Numbered from the stretch's first letter, positions 53,754-63,347 are shown. The stretch is DNA of 64,000 nucleotides from Burkholderia sp. SRS-46 (GCF_004343775.1 NZ_PTXL01000001.1:62001-126000); one strand, 5' to 3'. Notes: generated by a model from the letters alone, not told the origin. Numbers and translations: made by a program.

Positions 53754-55844
53754 ATGGGAAGAAACTTTAAATTGACGGGTGCTGCGCTGTCGGTGGCGAC
53801 GGTGTTCGGGGTGCTGGCTTCGGGAGCCGCGGTGGCCGGGCCGCTCGATACGCTGTCGATTCCGCAGGTGATCGTCAATCCGCCGGCGAGCGGTGTGGGG
53901 GCAAGCCTCGCCGCGACGGGTGCGACGCCGGCGGGGTCGATCGGCGTGATCGCGTCGACGTCGGGTGGGGTGACGACGACGCTCGGCGGCCCGTTCGGGG
54001 ACGCGCTCACCGGGGCGCTGGGCAACGTTGGCGGCGGCTCGAGCCCGTTGGCTCCGCTGCAGGGTGCACTGGGCCAGGCGCAGGGCGCACTGGGTAATGT
54101 CGGCGGCGGTTCGAACCCGTTGGCTCCGCTTCAAGGTGCGCTGGGCCAGGCCCAGGGCGCGCTCGGTGGCGCGGCTGGCCAAGTGACGGGAGCGCTGGGC
54201 AATGTCGGTGGCGGTTCAAACCCGTTGGCTCCGCTCCAGGGGGCACTCGGTCAGGCCCAAGGGGCATTGGGCGGTGCAGTCGGTCAAGTAACGGGCGCAT
54301 TCGGCAACGTCGGCGGCGGCACGAATCCGCTGGCCCCGCTGCAGGGTGCGCTGGGGCAGGCCCAAGGGGCATTGGGCGGTGCAGTCGGTCAAGTGACGGG
54401 TGCACTGGGTAATGTGGGTGGCGGCTCGAATCCGCTGGCTTCGCTGCAGGGCGCAGTCGGCCAAGTAACGGGCGCACTCGGCAACGTCGGCGGTGGTTCG
54501 AACCCGCTGGCGCCGGTCCAGGGTGCGGTGAACCAGGCTGTCGGCACGCTTGGCGGCGGCAATCCGGCCGATGCGCTGGTCAACGCGGTGAACGCAATCG
54601 CTGGCCAGGTTGGTGGCGGCTCGAACCCGCTGGCGCCGGTCCAGGGCGCGGTGAACCAGGTCGTCGGCACGCTCGGCAGCGGCAACCCGGCCGGCGCGCT
54701 CGGCAACGCGGTGAACACGATCACCGGTACGCTGGGCAACGTCGGCGGCGGCGCGAACCCGCTCGCGCCGGTGCAGGGCGCGGTGACCCAGCTCGCCGGC
54801 ACGCTCGGCGGCAACGATCCGGCAACTGCGCTCGGCAACGCGGTGAGTTCGCTGACGGGCGCGCTTGGCAACCTCGGCGGCACCAACCCGCTCGCGCCGG
54901 CCCAAGGCGCGGTGACGCAGGTCGTCAACACGCTGTCCGGCGCGGGGGGCGGCAGCCCGATCGCGCCGATCACGAGCCTCGTCAACGGCCTGCAGAACGC
55001 GCTGCCGACCGGCGGCAACCCGGCCGGCGCGCTGACCGGTGCACTGGGTTCGCTGACGAGCGCACTCGGCAACCTCGGCGGCGCGAACCCGCTGGCACCG
55101 GTGCAGGGCGCGCTGAGCCAGGCGCAAGGCGCGCTGGGCGGCGCGGTCGGCCAGGTGACGAGCGCACTGGGCAATGTCGGCGGCGGCACGAATCCGCTGG
55201 CCCCGCTCCAGGGTGCGCTGAACCAGGTCGTCGGCACGCTCGGCGGCGGCAATCCGGCCGGCGCACTTGCGGGCGCCGTGAATTCGGTGACCGGCGCGCT
55301 CGGCAACCTGGGCGGCGCGAACCCGCTGGCGCCGCTGCAAGGCGCCGTGACCCAGGTCGTCAATACGCTGAGCGGCGCGGCCGGCGGCAGCCCGATCGCA
55401 CCGATCACGAATCTCGTGAACGGCCTGACGGGCGGCCTGCCCGGCGGCAGCAATCCGGCCGGCGCGCTGACCGGTGCGCCCGGCAACGCGGGCGTGCCGC
55501 TGTCGCAAGCGGCGGGCGCCCTGACGGGCGCACTCGCGAACGGTCCGGCGGCGCTGTCGCAGGCCGGCGGCGCGCTCGCGGGCGCGGCCGGTTCGACGGC
55601 GGCGGCCGGCGGCAGCCTGATGGGCTCGGGCGCGAGCGCCGCGGGCAGCACGGCGGGGGCAGCCGGTGCGCTGCTGACGACCGGCGCGAACGCGACGGCC
55701 ACGGTCGTCAACTCGGTCGGCACGGCGCTCGGCTCGACGCCGAGCCTGTCGGTCACGCCGCATTCGAGCGGTGGTTCGCAGAACAACCCGCTCGCACCGG
55801 TGTCGTCGCTGCTGACGACGCTGACGGGCGCGCTGCCGAAGTAA
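53754..55844 (+). CDS. Exported tandem-repeat protein (GALGNVGGGSNPLAPLQGA-type repeats)
   Basis: The 696-residue product has a signal peptide (MGRNFKLTGAALSVATVFGVLASGAAVA, cleavage before GPLDT) and about 55 residues of unique sequence. Then come roughly twelve repeats of 24-67 residues built on ALGNVGGGSNPLAPLQGALGQ plus AQGALGGAVGQVTG or VVGTLGGGNPAGALG extensions. The end is Ala/Gly/Ser-rich with a final NPLAPVSSLLTTLTGALPK. Composition is almost only G, A, L, N, Q, T, S, V, P. There is no membrane anchor, autotransporter domain or sorting signal, so it is probably a secreted or surface fibre. Function unknown. GAGGT precedes the ATG. Confidence 0.85.
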   Translation: MGRNFKLTGAALSVATVFGVLASGAAVAGPLDTLSIPQVIVNPPASGVGASLAATGATPAGSIGVIASTSGGVTTTLGGPFGDALTGALGNVGGGSSPLAPLQGALGQAQGALGNVGGGSNPLAPLQGALGQAQGALGGAAGQVTGALGNVGGGSNPLAPLQGALGQAQGALGGAVGQVTGAFGNVGGGTNPLAPLQGALGQAQGALGGAVGQVTGALGNVGGGSNPLASLQGAVGQVTGALGNVGGGSNPLAPVQGAVNQAVGTLGGGNPADALVNAVNAIAGQVGGGSNPLAPVQGAVNQVVGTLGSGNPAGALGNAVNTITGTLGNVGGGANPLAPVQGAVTQLAGTLGGNDPATALGNAVSSLTGALGNLGGTNPLAPAQGAVTQVVNTLSGAGGGSPIAPITSLVNGLQNALPTGGNPAGALTGALGSLTSALGNLGGANPLAPVQGALSQAQGALGGAVGQVTSALGNVGGGTNPLAPLQGALNQVVGTLGGGNPAGALAGAVNSVTGALGNLGGANPLAPLQGAVTQVVNTLSGAAGGSPIAPITNLVNGLTGGLPGGSNPAGALTGAPGNAGVPLSQAAGALTGALANGPAALSQAGGALAGAAGSTAAAGGSLMGSGASAAGSTAGAAGALLTTGANATATVVNSVGTALGSTPSLSVTPHSSGGSQNNPLAPVSSLLTTLTGALPK
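54012..55480 (+). repeat. Tandem repeat array inside the exported repeat protein
   Basis: The DNA repeats units of about 72-200 bases, with the first four most alike (for example the TCGGTCAAGT...GGGCAATGTCGG segments) and later ones more divergent. NPLAP (or SPLAP/SPIAP) marks each unit. Near-identity of neighbouring copies in the 5' part points to recent recombination or slippage. Confidence 0.85.
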
Positions 55845-55902
55845 CGCAGCCGGACGGCGGGCAACGGGCGTGCGTTGCCCGCTGCCTGCCGGCACTCGTA
55901 CG

Positions 55903-55936
55903 AGGCGGCATGACAGCGATGTCATGCCGCCTTTTT
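55903..55936 (+). terminator. Rho-independent terminator after the repeat-protein gene
   Basis: AGGCGGCATGAC-AGCGAT-GTCATGCCGCCT, a perfect 12-bp stem followed by TTTT. Confidence 0.93.
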
Positions 55937-56170
55937 CATGCGACCCCGCCTCCATGCGTCACGCCGGCGGTCGCCAGTCGGCGGCCATCGCCAGCAGCCG
56001 CTTAAATGCGACGGAATAATCGGCCTCGCTCGTCCGTTTATCTACCGAGTCACGGCGTCGCCGCGCGGCGGGATAATTTCCGCAATGAAGTCGATCTCCC
56101 GTTACGCGACGGCGGCGTTCGCGCCGGTCGACGCCGCACGCGTCGCGATGTCACGCGAAGGAGAACGGGA

Positions 56171-56530
56171 ATGAAAAGGATGCTGCTCGTCGTCGCGCTG
56201 ACGGCCGGGGCGTCGTTGCCCGCGGCCGCGGAGCCGCCGCAGGTCAGCGGCGGGAAGCTGGTCGACGAAGACCACATGACGCTGTACACGTTCGATCACG
56301 ACGCGCCCGGCAAGAGCCGGTGCGACAGCGGCTGCACGGCGAGCTGGCCGCCGGCGCGCGCCGACGCGTACGACAAGGCGTCGGGTGCGTGGAGCATCGT
56401 CAGGCGCGACGACGGCAAGCTGCAATGGGCGTACAAGGGCCATCCGCTGTACCGCTGGAGCATGGACCACAAGGCGGGCGATGCGGGCGGCGACGGCATG
56501 GGCGGAATGTGGCACGTCGCGCGGCCGTGA
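56171..56530 (+). CDS. COG4315 secreted repeat protein (PF03640-type)
   Basis: The 119-residue protein has a signal peptide (MKRMLLVVALTAGASLPAAAE) and the predicted-lipoprotein repeat pattern: GKLVDEDHMTLYTFDHDAPGKSRCDSGCTASWPPARA and GKLQWAYKGHPLYRWSMDHKAGDAGGDGMGGMWHV (shown as blocks). The two cysteines may bind metal or form a disulfide. Function of the family is unknown. It sits 28 bases upstream of an ECF sigma gene and probably belongs to the same operon. GAACGGGA precedes the ATG. Confidence 0.85.
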   Translation: MKRMLLVVALTAGASLPAAAEPPQVSGGKLVDEDHMTLYTFDHDAPGKSRCDSGCTASWPPARADAYDKASGAWSIVRRDDGKLQWAYKGHPLYRWSMDHKAGDAGGDGMGGMWHVARP

Positions 56531-56557
56531 CGGCGCGGCCATGCGCGAGGCATCCGG

Positions 56558-57073
56558 ATGAGCTACGAATCGGACCTGCTGGTGTGGCTGCCGCGTCTCA
56601 CGCGGTATGCGCGCGCGCTGACGGGCGACCCTGCCTGGGCAGACGATCTGGTGCAGGACACGCTCGAGCGCGCGCTGAACAAGCCGCCGCGTATCGACGG
56701 CAATCTCTGCGCGTGGCTGCTGACGTTGCTGCGTCACCGCTTCATCGACCAGCTGCGCGCGCGGCGCGAGATCGCGGTCGATGACGCGACGGCGCCCTGG
56801 CAGACGATGGCCGCGCCCGCGGGCGAGATCAGCGGGCTGCTGCTGCGCGACGTGCAGCGCGCGCTGTACCGGCTGCCCGTCGAGCAGCGCGAGGTGCTGC
56901 TGCTGGTGGCGCTGGAGGAGCTGACCTACCAGGAGGCCGCGCAGGTGCTGGCGGTGCCGGTGGGCACGGTGATGTCGCGGCTCGCGCGGGCGCGCGAGCA
57001 CATGCGCGCGCTGCTGTCGGACGAGCAGTCCGGACACGGCGCCGCGACGCTACGGGTGATCAGGAAGGGATGA
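56558..57073 (+). CDS. ECF-family RNA polymerase sigma factor
   Basis: The 171-residue protein has sigma region 2 (YARALTGDPAWADDLVQDTLERALNKP...LRHRFIDQLRARR) and region 4 (LPVEQREVLLLVALEELTYQEAAQVLAVPVGTVMSRLARAREHMRALL). It overlaps the next gene, an anti-sigma factor, by four bases, the classic sigma/anti-sigma pair. Genes for a cupredoxin and envelope proteins follow, hinting at a copper or envelope-stress response. Confidence 0.94.
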   Translation: MSYESDLLVWLPRLTRYARALTGDPAWADDLVQDTLERALNKPPRIDGNLCAWLLTLLRHRFIDQLRARREIAVDDATAPWQTMAAPAGEISGLLLRDVQRALYRLPVEQREVLLLVALEELTYQEAAQVLAVPVGTVMSRLARAREHMRALLSDEQSGHGAATLRVIRKG

Positions 57074-57852
57074 TGGACGAATCGCGCAAGCCCTCGAACG
57101 AGCATGACGCCGACGTGTCGGCCCAGCTGCTGTCCGCGCTGCTGGACGGCGAACTGTCCGGCGCGGAGCGGCGCGAAGTGCTCGAACGCCTGCAGGCCAA
57201 TCCGGAGGATGCCGAACGAATCGCGCATTACCGCGCGCAACGCGCCGCGCTGCAGGCGCTGTTTCCGCTGCCCGGCACCGCGCCGGCGCTGTTCGTGCAG
57301 CGCCGCGCGTCATGGCGGCGCGGCGTCGCGATCGGGCTCGGCGGGCTGGCGGCCGGCGTGCTGCTCGGCGTCGCGCTGCACGCCGGATGGACGGCGTTCG
57401 GCACGGACCCGGCGTTCGCCGCGCGCGCGGACGTCGCCTACGCGGTGTACGCGGTCGACCGCCAGCATCCGGTCGAAATCGGCGCCGGCGAGCCGGAGCG
57501 GCTCGCGGCATGGCTGTCGGCGCGCGTCGGCCGGTCGGTCAGCGCACCGTCGCTCGCCGAGTACGGCTACGCGCTGATCGGCGGCCGGCTGTTGCCCGGC
57601 GTGTCCGGTCCGGCCGCGCAGTTCATGTACCAACGCGCCGACGGCGAGCGCGTGACGCTGTACGCGACGGTCTTCACGGGGCCCGACCTGAAGCCGCGCG
57701 CGTTGCGCGCCGACGGCCGTCGCACCTATTTCTGGTCGGATCGCGGGATGGGCTATGCGCTGTCCGGCCGCGGCGACGAGCCGCGCCTGCGCGAGATCGC
57801 CATGGAAGCGTGTGGCGCGCTCGGCGGCTCGACGGACGCGTGGAAGGGGTGA
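57070..57852 (+). CDS. Membrane-bound anti-sigma factor
   Basis: The 260-residue protein has a cytoplasmic N-terminal domain (SAQLLSALLDGELSGAERREVLERLQANPEDAERIAHYRAQRAAL) that should bind the ECF factor. One membrane segment follows (GVAIGLGGLAAGVLLGVALHAGW, about 83-105), then a periplasmic domain with a FMYQRADGERVTLYATVF core like other FecR/RsiW-type anti-sigma regulators. No zinc HxxxCxxC motif is seen. It overlaps the sigma gene. Confidence 0.88.
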   Translation: MMDESRKPSNEHDADVSAQLLSALLDGELSGAERREVLERLQANPEDAERIAHYRAQRAALQALFPLPGTAPALFVQRRASWRRGVAIGLGGLAAGVLLGVALHAGWTAFGTDPAFAARADVAYAVYAVDRQHPVEIGAGEPERLAAWLSARVGRSVSAPSLAEYGYALIGGRLLPGVSGPAAQFMYQRADGERVTLYATVFTGPDLKPRALRADGRRTYFWSDRGMGYALSGRGDEPRLREIAMEACGALGGSTDAWKG

Positions 57853-57884
57853 CGCCCGCGCGCTGCGCGGGAACGGAGGGTGCG

Positions 57885-58298
57885 ATGCGGCGAGTGGCCC
57901 GGATCCTGTTGATCGCGCTGGCGGCCGGCGCGGGCGCCGCGCGTGCCGCCGAGGACGCGCCGGTACGCGTGCCGGTCGACGCCGACGGCGTGCAGCGGGT
58001 CGCGATCGTCGGCGGCAGCTACTTCTTCCGCCCGAACCACGTGATCGTGAAGGCGCGCGTGCCGGTCGAGCTGACGGTGTCGAGCGAGGCCGGCCTGATC
58101 TCGCACAATGTCGTGATCGACGCGCCGCAGGCCGGCATCGCGGTGCGCACCGGGCTGGCGACCACGCCGAAGACGCTCCGCTTCACGCCGACGCAGGCGG
58201 GCCGCTTCGCCTACTATTGCACGCATCGGCTGCTGTTCTTCAAGAGCCATCGTGATCGTGGCATGGAAGGCGTGCTGGAGGTCGAGGAGGCGCCGTGA
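57885..58298 (+). CDS. Periplasmic cupredoxin
   Basis: The 137-residue protein has a signal peptide (MRRVARILLIALAAGAGAARAAE) and a blue-copper fold. Likely copper ligands are His74 (LISHNVVI), Cys112 (YYCTH), His114 or His122, and Met127 (RDRGMEG). It overlaps the next gene by four bases (GTGA) and follows the anti-sigma gene. A role in electron transfer or periplasmic copper handling under the ECF factor is inferred. Confidence 0.87.
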   Translation: MRRVARILLIALAAGAGAARAAEDAPVRVPVDADGVQRVAIVGGSYFFRPNHVIVKARVPVELTVSSEAGLISHNVVIDAPQAGIAVRTGLATTPKTLRFTPTQAGRFAYYCTHRLLFFKSHRDRGMEGVLEVEEAP

Positions 58299-58930
58299 TT
58301 GCCGGATGGCTGGCCGCCGCCGCGCTGCTTGGAGCGAGCATGACCGCAGATCCCGTGACCGTCGCGCAGGAACGTTTCGAGCAGGCGAGCTCGTACCGGG
58401 CGACGATCCGCTCGTCGCCGCGGCAGGGCGGGCGCACCGAAATCCACTATGCGTACCGCAAGCCCGGCTACATCCGGATGGACTTCGTATCGCCGCATCA
58501 CGGCGCGGTGCTGATCTACGATCCGCGCAGCGGCAAGGTGCGGCTGCGGCCGTTCGGCGCGCACGTGCCGCCGGCGCTGTCCTTGTCGCCGACCAATCCG
58601 CTCGTGCGCGACGCGAGCGGCCACCGGGTCGACCAGTCCGATGTCGGCGAGCTGCTGCGCAACGTGCGCGCGCTGCAGGAAGGCGGCGTGACCGTGACGC
58701 AAGGCGAGGAGACGGTCGGCGGCCGGGCCGCGCTGCGGGTGAGCGTCATCGGCGCGCCCGCGCACGCGGTGGCGGGCGTGCACCGTTACCAGCTGTGGCT
58801 CGACGCGCGCGACGGCTTTCCGTTGAAGGTCGTCAGCTTCGCGGACGGCGACGAGCAGCCGCTCGAAACCGTCACGCTCGACGAGCTCGAGATCGATGTC
58901 GCGTTCCCCGATCATTTCTTCGATCCCTGA
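58295..58930 (+). CDS. Outer-membrane lipoprotein-sorting-like protein (DUF1571-type)
   Basis: The 211-residue protein starts at a GTG inside the cupredoxin stop. It has a short N-terminal hydrophobic stretch (MIAGWLAAAALLGASM) and a LolA/LolB-like beta domain (YRATIRSSPRQGGRTEIHYAYRKPGYIRMDFVSPHHGAVLIYDP ... LWLDARDGFPLKVVSF). Related proteins bind lipids in the periplasm. Exact role unknown; it is translationally coupled within the ECF operon. Confidence 0.8.
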   Translation: MIAGWLAAAALLGASMTADPVTVAQERFEQASSYRATIRSSPRQGGRTEIHYAYRKPGYIRMDFVSPHHGAVLIYDPRSGKVRLRPFGAHVPPALSLSPTNPLVRDASGHRVDQSDVGELLRNVRALQEGGVTVTQGEETVGGRAALRVSVIGAPAHAVAGVHRYQLWLDARDGFPLKVVSFADGDEQPLETVTLDELEIDVAFPDHFFDP

Positions 58931-58953
58931 ATTCCCGACGCGCCGGAGGCGGC

Positions 58954-59493
58954 ATGACTGAGTACCGGTTTTCGACGACGTGGCGGGTGGACGCGCCGTT
59001 GGCGGCGGTCTGGCACGCGATCTACCAGGCCGACCGGTGGCCGGCGTGGTGGAAGGGCGCGGAGCGCACCGTCGAGGTCGAGCACGGCGACGCGCACGGC
59101 GTCGGCGCGCTGCATCGGTACACGTGGAAGGGCGCGCTGCCGTACCGGCTCACCTTCGACATGCGCGTGCTGCGGGTCGAGCCGATGCATTCGCTGGAAG
59201 GCCGTGCGAGCGGCGCGGTCGAGGGCCACGGGCGCTGGTCGTTCGCGGACGACGGCGAGCGCACGGTCGTTCGCTACGAGTGGCACATCCGCACGCACGT
59301 GCGCTGGATGAACTGGCTCGCGCCGCTCGCCCGCCCGCTGTTCAAATGGAATCACGACGTCGTGATGCGCGAGGGCGCGCGCGGGCTCGCGCGGTGGCTG
59401 GGCGCGTGCGTCGAATCGGACGGCCGTGCGTTCCTGCCCGCCGCCGGAGCGTGCTGCGCGGATTCGCAGGGCGGCCCCGCGGGCCGCGCGTGA
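58954..59493 (+). CDS. SRPBCC/polyketide-cyclase-like protein
   Basis: The 179-residue protein has a START-like helix-grip domain: TTWRVDAPLAAVWHAIYQADRWPAWWKGAERTVEVEHGDAHGVG at the start and VVRYEWHIRTHVRWMNWLAPLARPLFKWNHDVVMREGARGLARWL near the end (as blocks). Such proteins bind hydrophobic ligands. It ends with a Cys pair (GACCADSQGG). Last gene of the ECF operon; 23 bases after the previous stop. Confidence 0.83.
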   Translation: MTEYRFSTTWRVDAPLAAVWHAIYQADRWPAWWKGAERTVEVEHGDAHGVGALHRYTWKGALPYRLTFDMRVLRVEPMHSLEGRASGAVEGHGRWSFADDGERTVVRYEWHIRTHVRWMNWLAPLARPLFKWNHDVVMREGARGLARWLGACVESDGRAFLPAAGACCADSQGGPAGRA

Positions 59494-59815
59494 CGCGGGC
59501 GGCAGGGCTGTCGGCGACGCCTTGTCCCCCTGTCGGCGAATCCCTACATGAAGGCCGGCATAAATATGACGTGAAGATCAGCATTCGACGATTTGATTCC
59601 CGTCAACGGTTGCCGATACTTTCCTCACAACAAACGCATTTCGTGTTTCGTCCGACGAGATCGAGCCCGCCTCGAAGCGAGCCCGAATCCCGCACAACGG
59701 ACGCCTTCGTGCCCCGCTCCGCAATCGAACGCCGCATGAGGCTTGGGTGGCTGGATTCTCCCCTGTCGAACCAGCAGCTTCATTCCCGGCATCGCACAAC
59801 GAAACGGAGACCGAC
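59494..59815 (+). promoter_or_regulatory. Intergenic region with a possible flhDC promoter
   Basis: 322 bases without a clear gene. TTGATT (59593-59598) and GATACT (59615-59620) at 16-bp spacing are a possible sigma-70 promoter for the small gene and flhDC. No CIRCE, flagellar or cAMP-CRP site is obvious. Confidence 0.35.
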
Positions 59816-59956
59816 ATGAGCCGCGCAGCACGAGACCTGATCGAATTGCAACGCCTCGCCCAAAGCGGCGCAGGCGCGCTGACCCAGCATCTTTTACGTG
59901 AACTGGCGAAGAATCTCATCGCCGCGGGCGTGGCCGACTCGCGCGGTGGATGTTGA
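59816..59956 (+). CDS. Small helical protein upstream of flhDC (46 residues, unknown)
   Basis: An ATG behind GGAGA opens a 46-residue frame: MSRAARDLIELQRLAQSGAG...ELAKNLIAAGVADSRGGC. It is predicted helical, charged and Leu-rich. A 94-bp gap separates it from flhD, so it probably shares a transcript. I do not recognise the family. The good ribosome site and protein-like composition support it, but a short frame like this could be chance. Confidence 0.5.
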   Translation: MSRAARDLIELQRLAQSGAGALTQHLLRELAKNLIAAGVADSRGGC

Positions 59957-60050
59957 GCGCGCCGCGCCCGGCGCGCGGCGATCGAACGGACGGCACACCG
60001 GCGGAGGGCGCCGGTCGAACGGGGTGATACAGCCTGAACGGAGAGAAGAC

Positions 60051-60368
60051 GTGAACAACAGCGAAACGCTTGACTCGATCCGTGAAATCAACATTTCTTA
60101 CCTGATGCTCGCGCAGCGGATGCTGCGCGACGACCGCGAGGCCGGCATGTTCCGGCTCGGGCTGTCGGCGCCGCTCGCCGAGTTGCTGTCCACGCTGACG
60201 CTCGCGCAGACGACGCGGCTCGCGGCCTGCGACCAGCTGCTGTGCGGCTTCCGGTTCGGCGACCACGCGATGCTGTCCGCGCTCGCCATGTCGCCGAAGC
60301 ACGCGGACGTGGCGCACACGCATGCGGCGATCCTGCTCGCGGGGCAGCCGGCCGCGCAATTCTCGTGA
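60051..60368 (+). CDS. flhD: FlhD, flagellar master regulator subunit
   Basis: FlhD forms the FlhD4C2 activator of class II flagellar genes. The 105-residue product matches the family well: LDSIREINISYLMLAQRMLRDDREAGMFRLG, then LTLAQTTRLAACDQLLCGFRF. The start is a GTG (60051) with GGAGAGAAGAC upstream; the N-terminal NNSETLDSIREIN aligns with other FlhD proteins. flhC follows after 9 bases. Confidence 0.92.
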   Translation: MNNSETLDSIREINISYLMLAQRMLRDDREAGMFRLGLSAPLAELLSTLTLAQTTRLAACDQLLCGFRFGDHAMLSALAMSPKHADVAHTHAAILLAGQPAAQFS

Positions 60369-60377
60369 GGGGCGACC

Positions 60378-60905
60378 ATGTCGAACCCGAGCCTCATCGC
60401 GTACGCGCGCGAGGTGTCGCGCGCGGTCGACCTGATCGAACTCGGCGCCCGCATGCAGCTGCTCGAATCCGAGCTTTCGCTGTCGCGCGAGCGCCTGACC
60501 CGGCTTTATCGTGAAGTGCGGGGAGCGTCGCCGCCGAAGGGCATGCTGCCTTCGTCGGCCGACTGGTACATGACGTGGCGCGCGAACATCCATGCATCCT
60601 TGTTCTACAACACGTACCTGTTCCTGAAGGACGAGGCGTGCTGCTCGCATCTCGATGCGCTGACGAAGGGCTACCGGCTGTACCGCGAGCACTGCGAGCA
60701 TGCGGACATGGACGTCGAGCTCGACCTGACGCGCGCGTGGACGCTCGTGCGCTTCTTCAACGGCGGGATTCTGCAGATGGCGCAATGTCATCGCTGCGGC
60801 GGCAAGTTCGTCGCGCACAAATATGATCTGCCCGGGCGCGGCACGTGCGTGATCTGCCAGCCGCCCGCGCGCGCGGGCAAGATGACCCGGCAGACGATGC
60901 ATTGA
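60378..60905 (+). CDS. flhC: FlhC, flagellar master regulator subunit
   Basis: The 175-residue protein has the helical N-terminal region (VDLIELGARMQLLESELSLSRERLTRLYREVRGASPPKGMLP) and the zinc site of FlhC with Cys137, Cys140 (QCHRCGGKFVAH) and Cys157, Cys160 (GTCVICQPPARAGK), at the same numbers as in E. coli FlhC. It partners FlhD. No motAB, che or other flagellar gene follows: groESL lies next. An imperfect hairpin (CACCGG...CCGGTG, about 60915-60943) follows. Confidence 0.93.
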   Translation: MSNPSLIAYAREVSRAVDLIELGARMQLLESELSLSRERLTRLYREVRGASPPKGMLPSSADWYMTWRANIHASLFYNTYLFLKDEACCSHLDALTKGYRLYREHCEHADMDVELDLTRAWTLVRFFNGGILQMAQCHRCGGKFVAHKYDLPGRGTCVICQPPARAGKMTRQTMH

Positions 60906-61192
60906 GAGGCGGCGCACCGGCCCGGTAAATCGGGCCTGACCGGTGCGTTTCCGGCTGAAAATCCGCGCATGCGACCGCTGCGATCGACCCGGTATCCGCC
61001 GCCTGCGCGGGGATCCGACACCCCGTGCTTACCCTGTGTCAGATCGGGCCCTGAATGCCGGCGTGGGTGGCCGAAGGCCCGGTCCTGGCTGGGTGTTCTC
61101 GTGGTATCCCCATGTTTTTAAAAGGCATTCAAGGCGACCGGAGGGGCGTCGCACGGCCTTGCGCCCGGCCAAAAAAACTGCGTCTCCCCCTT

Positions 61193-61222
61193 CTTGAATT
61201 TGTCAAAACCCGTCCATATAAT
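61193..61222 (+). promoter_or_regulatory. groESL promoter: sigma-70 with overlapping sigma-32-like elements
   Basis: TTGAAT (61194-61199), a 17-base spacer and a perfect TATAAT (61217-61222) form a strong vegetative promoter. CTTGAA (61193-61198) and GTCCATAT (61212-61219) resemble heat-shock sigma-32 -35 and -10 elements at slightly short spacing. The -10 runs straight into the CIRCE element, so HrcA binding would block RNA polymerase. Confidence 0.8.
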
Positions 61223-61248
61223 TAGCACTCGCTGCACGAGAGTGCTAA
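61222..61248. promoter_or_regulatory. CIRCE element (HrcA operator) of groESL
   Basis: TTAGCACTC-N9-GAGTGCTAA, the perfect CIRCE consensus, 74 bases before the groES ATG. HrcA, a repressor kept active by GroEL, binds it, giving heat-inducible feedback. Confidence 0.97.
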
Positions 61249-61321
61249 CAATTCTCCGCCTGGCGTTGTGCCGGGCGGATTCCCAAAGCGTTCTTCAATC
61301 TCAGTCAAGAGAGGAGTGAAT

Positions 61322-61615
61322 ATGAACCTTCGTCCTTTGCACGATCGCGTGATCGTCAAGCGCCTGGATCAGGAAACCAAGACCGCCTCGGGCATCGTGA
61401 TCCCCGACGCCGCTGCTGAAAAGCCGGACCAGGGCGAAGTCCTGGCCATCGGCCCGGGCAAGCGCGACGACAAGGGCGCGCCGATCGCGCTCGACGTGAA
61501 GGTCGGCGATCGCGTCCTGTTCGGCAAGTACGCTGGTCAGACCGTCAAGGTCGACGGCCAGGAACTGCTGGTGATGCGCGAAGAAGACATCATGGCCGTG
61601 GTCAACGCGAAGTAA
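61322..61615 (+). CDS. groES: GroES co-chaperonin
   Basis: The 97-residue GroES lid of the chaperonin has the standard N-terminus [18 protein letters not shown], the mobile loop around [21 protein letters not shown] and the motif [21 protein letters not shown] precedes the ATG. groEL follows after 46 bases. Confidence 0.98.
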   Translation: MNLRPLHDRVIVKRLDQETKTASGIVIPDAAAEKPDQGEVLAIGPGKRDDKGAPIALDVKVGDRVLFGKYAGQTVKVDGQELLVMREEDIMAVVNAK

Positions 61616-61658
61616 GCGTCCACCGACGGAACATATTCCCAAGAATCCAAGGAGTTAG

Positions 61659-63302
<1,644 letters not shown>

Positions 63303-63323
63303 TCGACCTCGGTCGATGCGGTC

Positions 63324-63347
63324 CGGAACGCGCAGCGATGCGCGTTC
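63324..63347 (+). other. Perfect hairpin after groEL
   Basis: GGAACGCGCA-GCGA-TGCGCGTTCC, a perfect 10-bp stem closed by a GNRA-type tetraloop (GCGA), without a T-tract, 13 bases before the true terminator. It may stabilise the groESL mRNA 3' end. Confidence 0.6.

Noticed and set aside
56086..56174. A 29-residue frame ending inside the COG4315 start (ATGA overlap)
   Set aside because: No ribosome site upstream and no recognisable sequence; overlap alone is weak evidence for a leader peptide.
61110..61125. CCCCATGTTTTT as a sigma-32 -10 element for groESL
   Set aside because: No CTTGAA-like -35 at the right distance; the better pair lies next to CIRCE.
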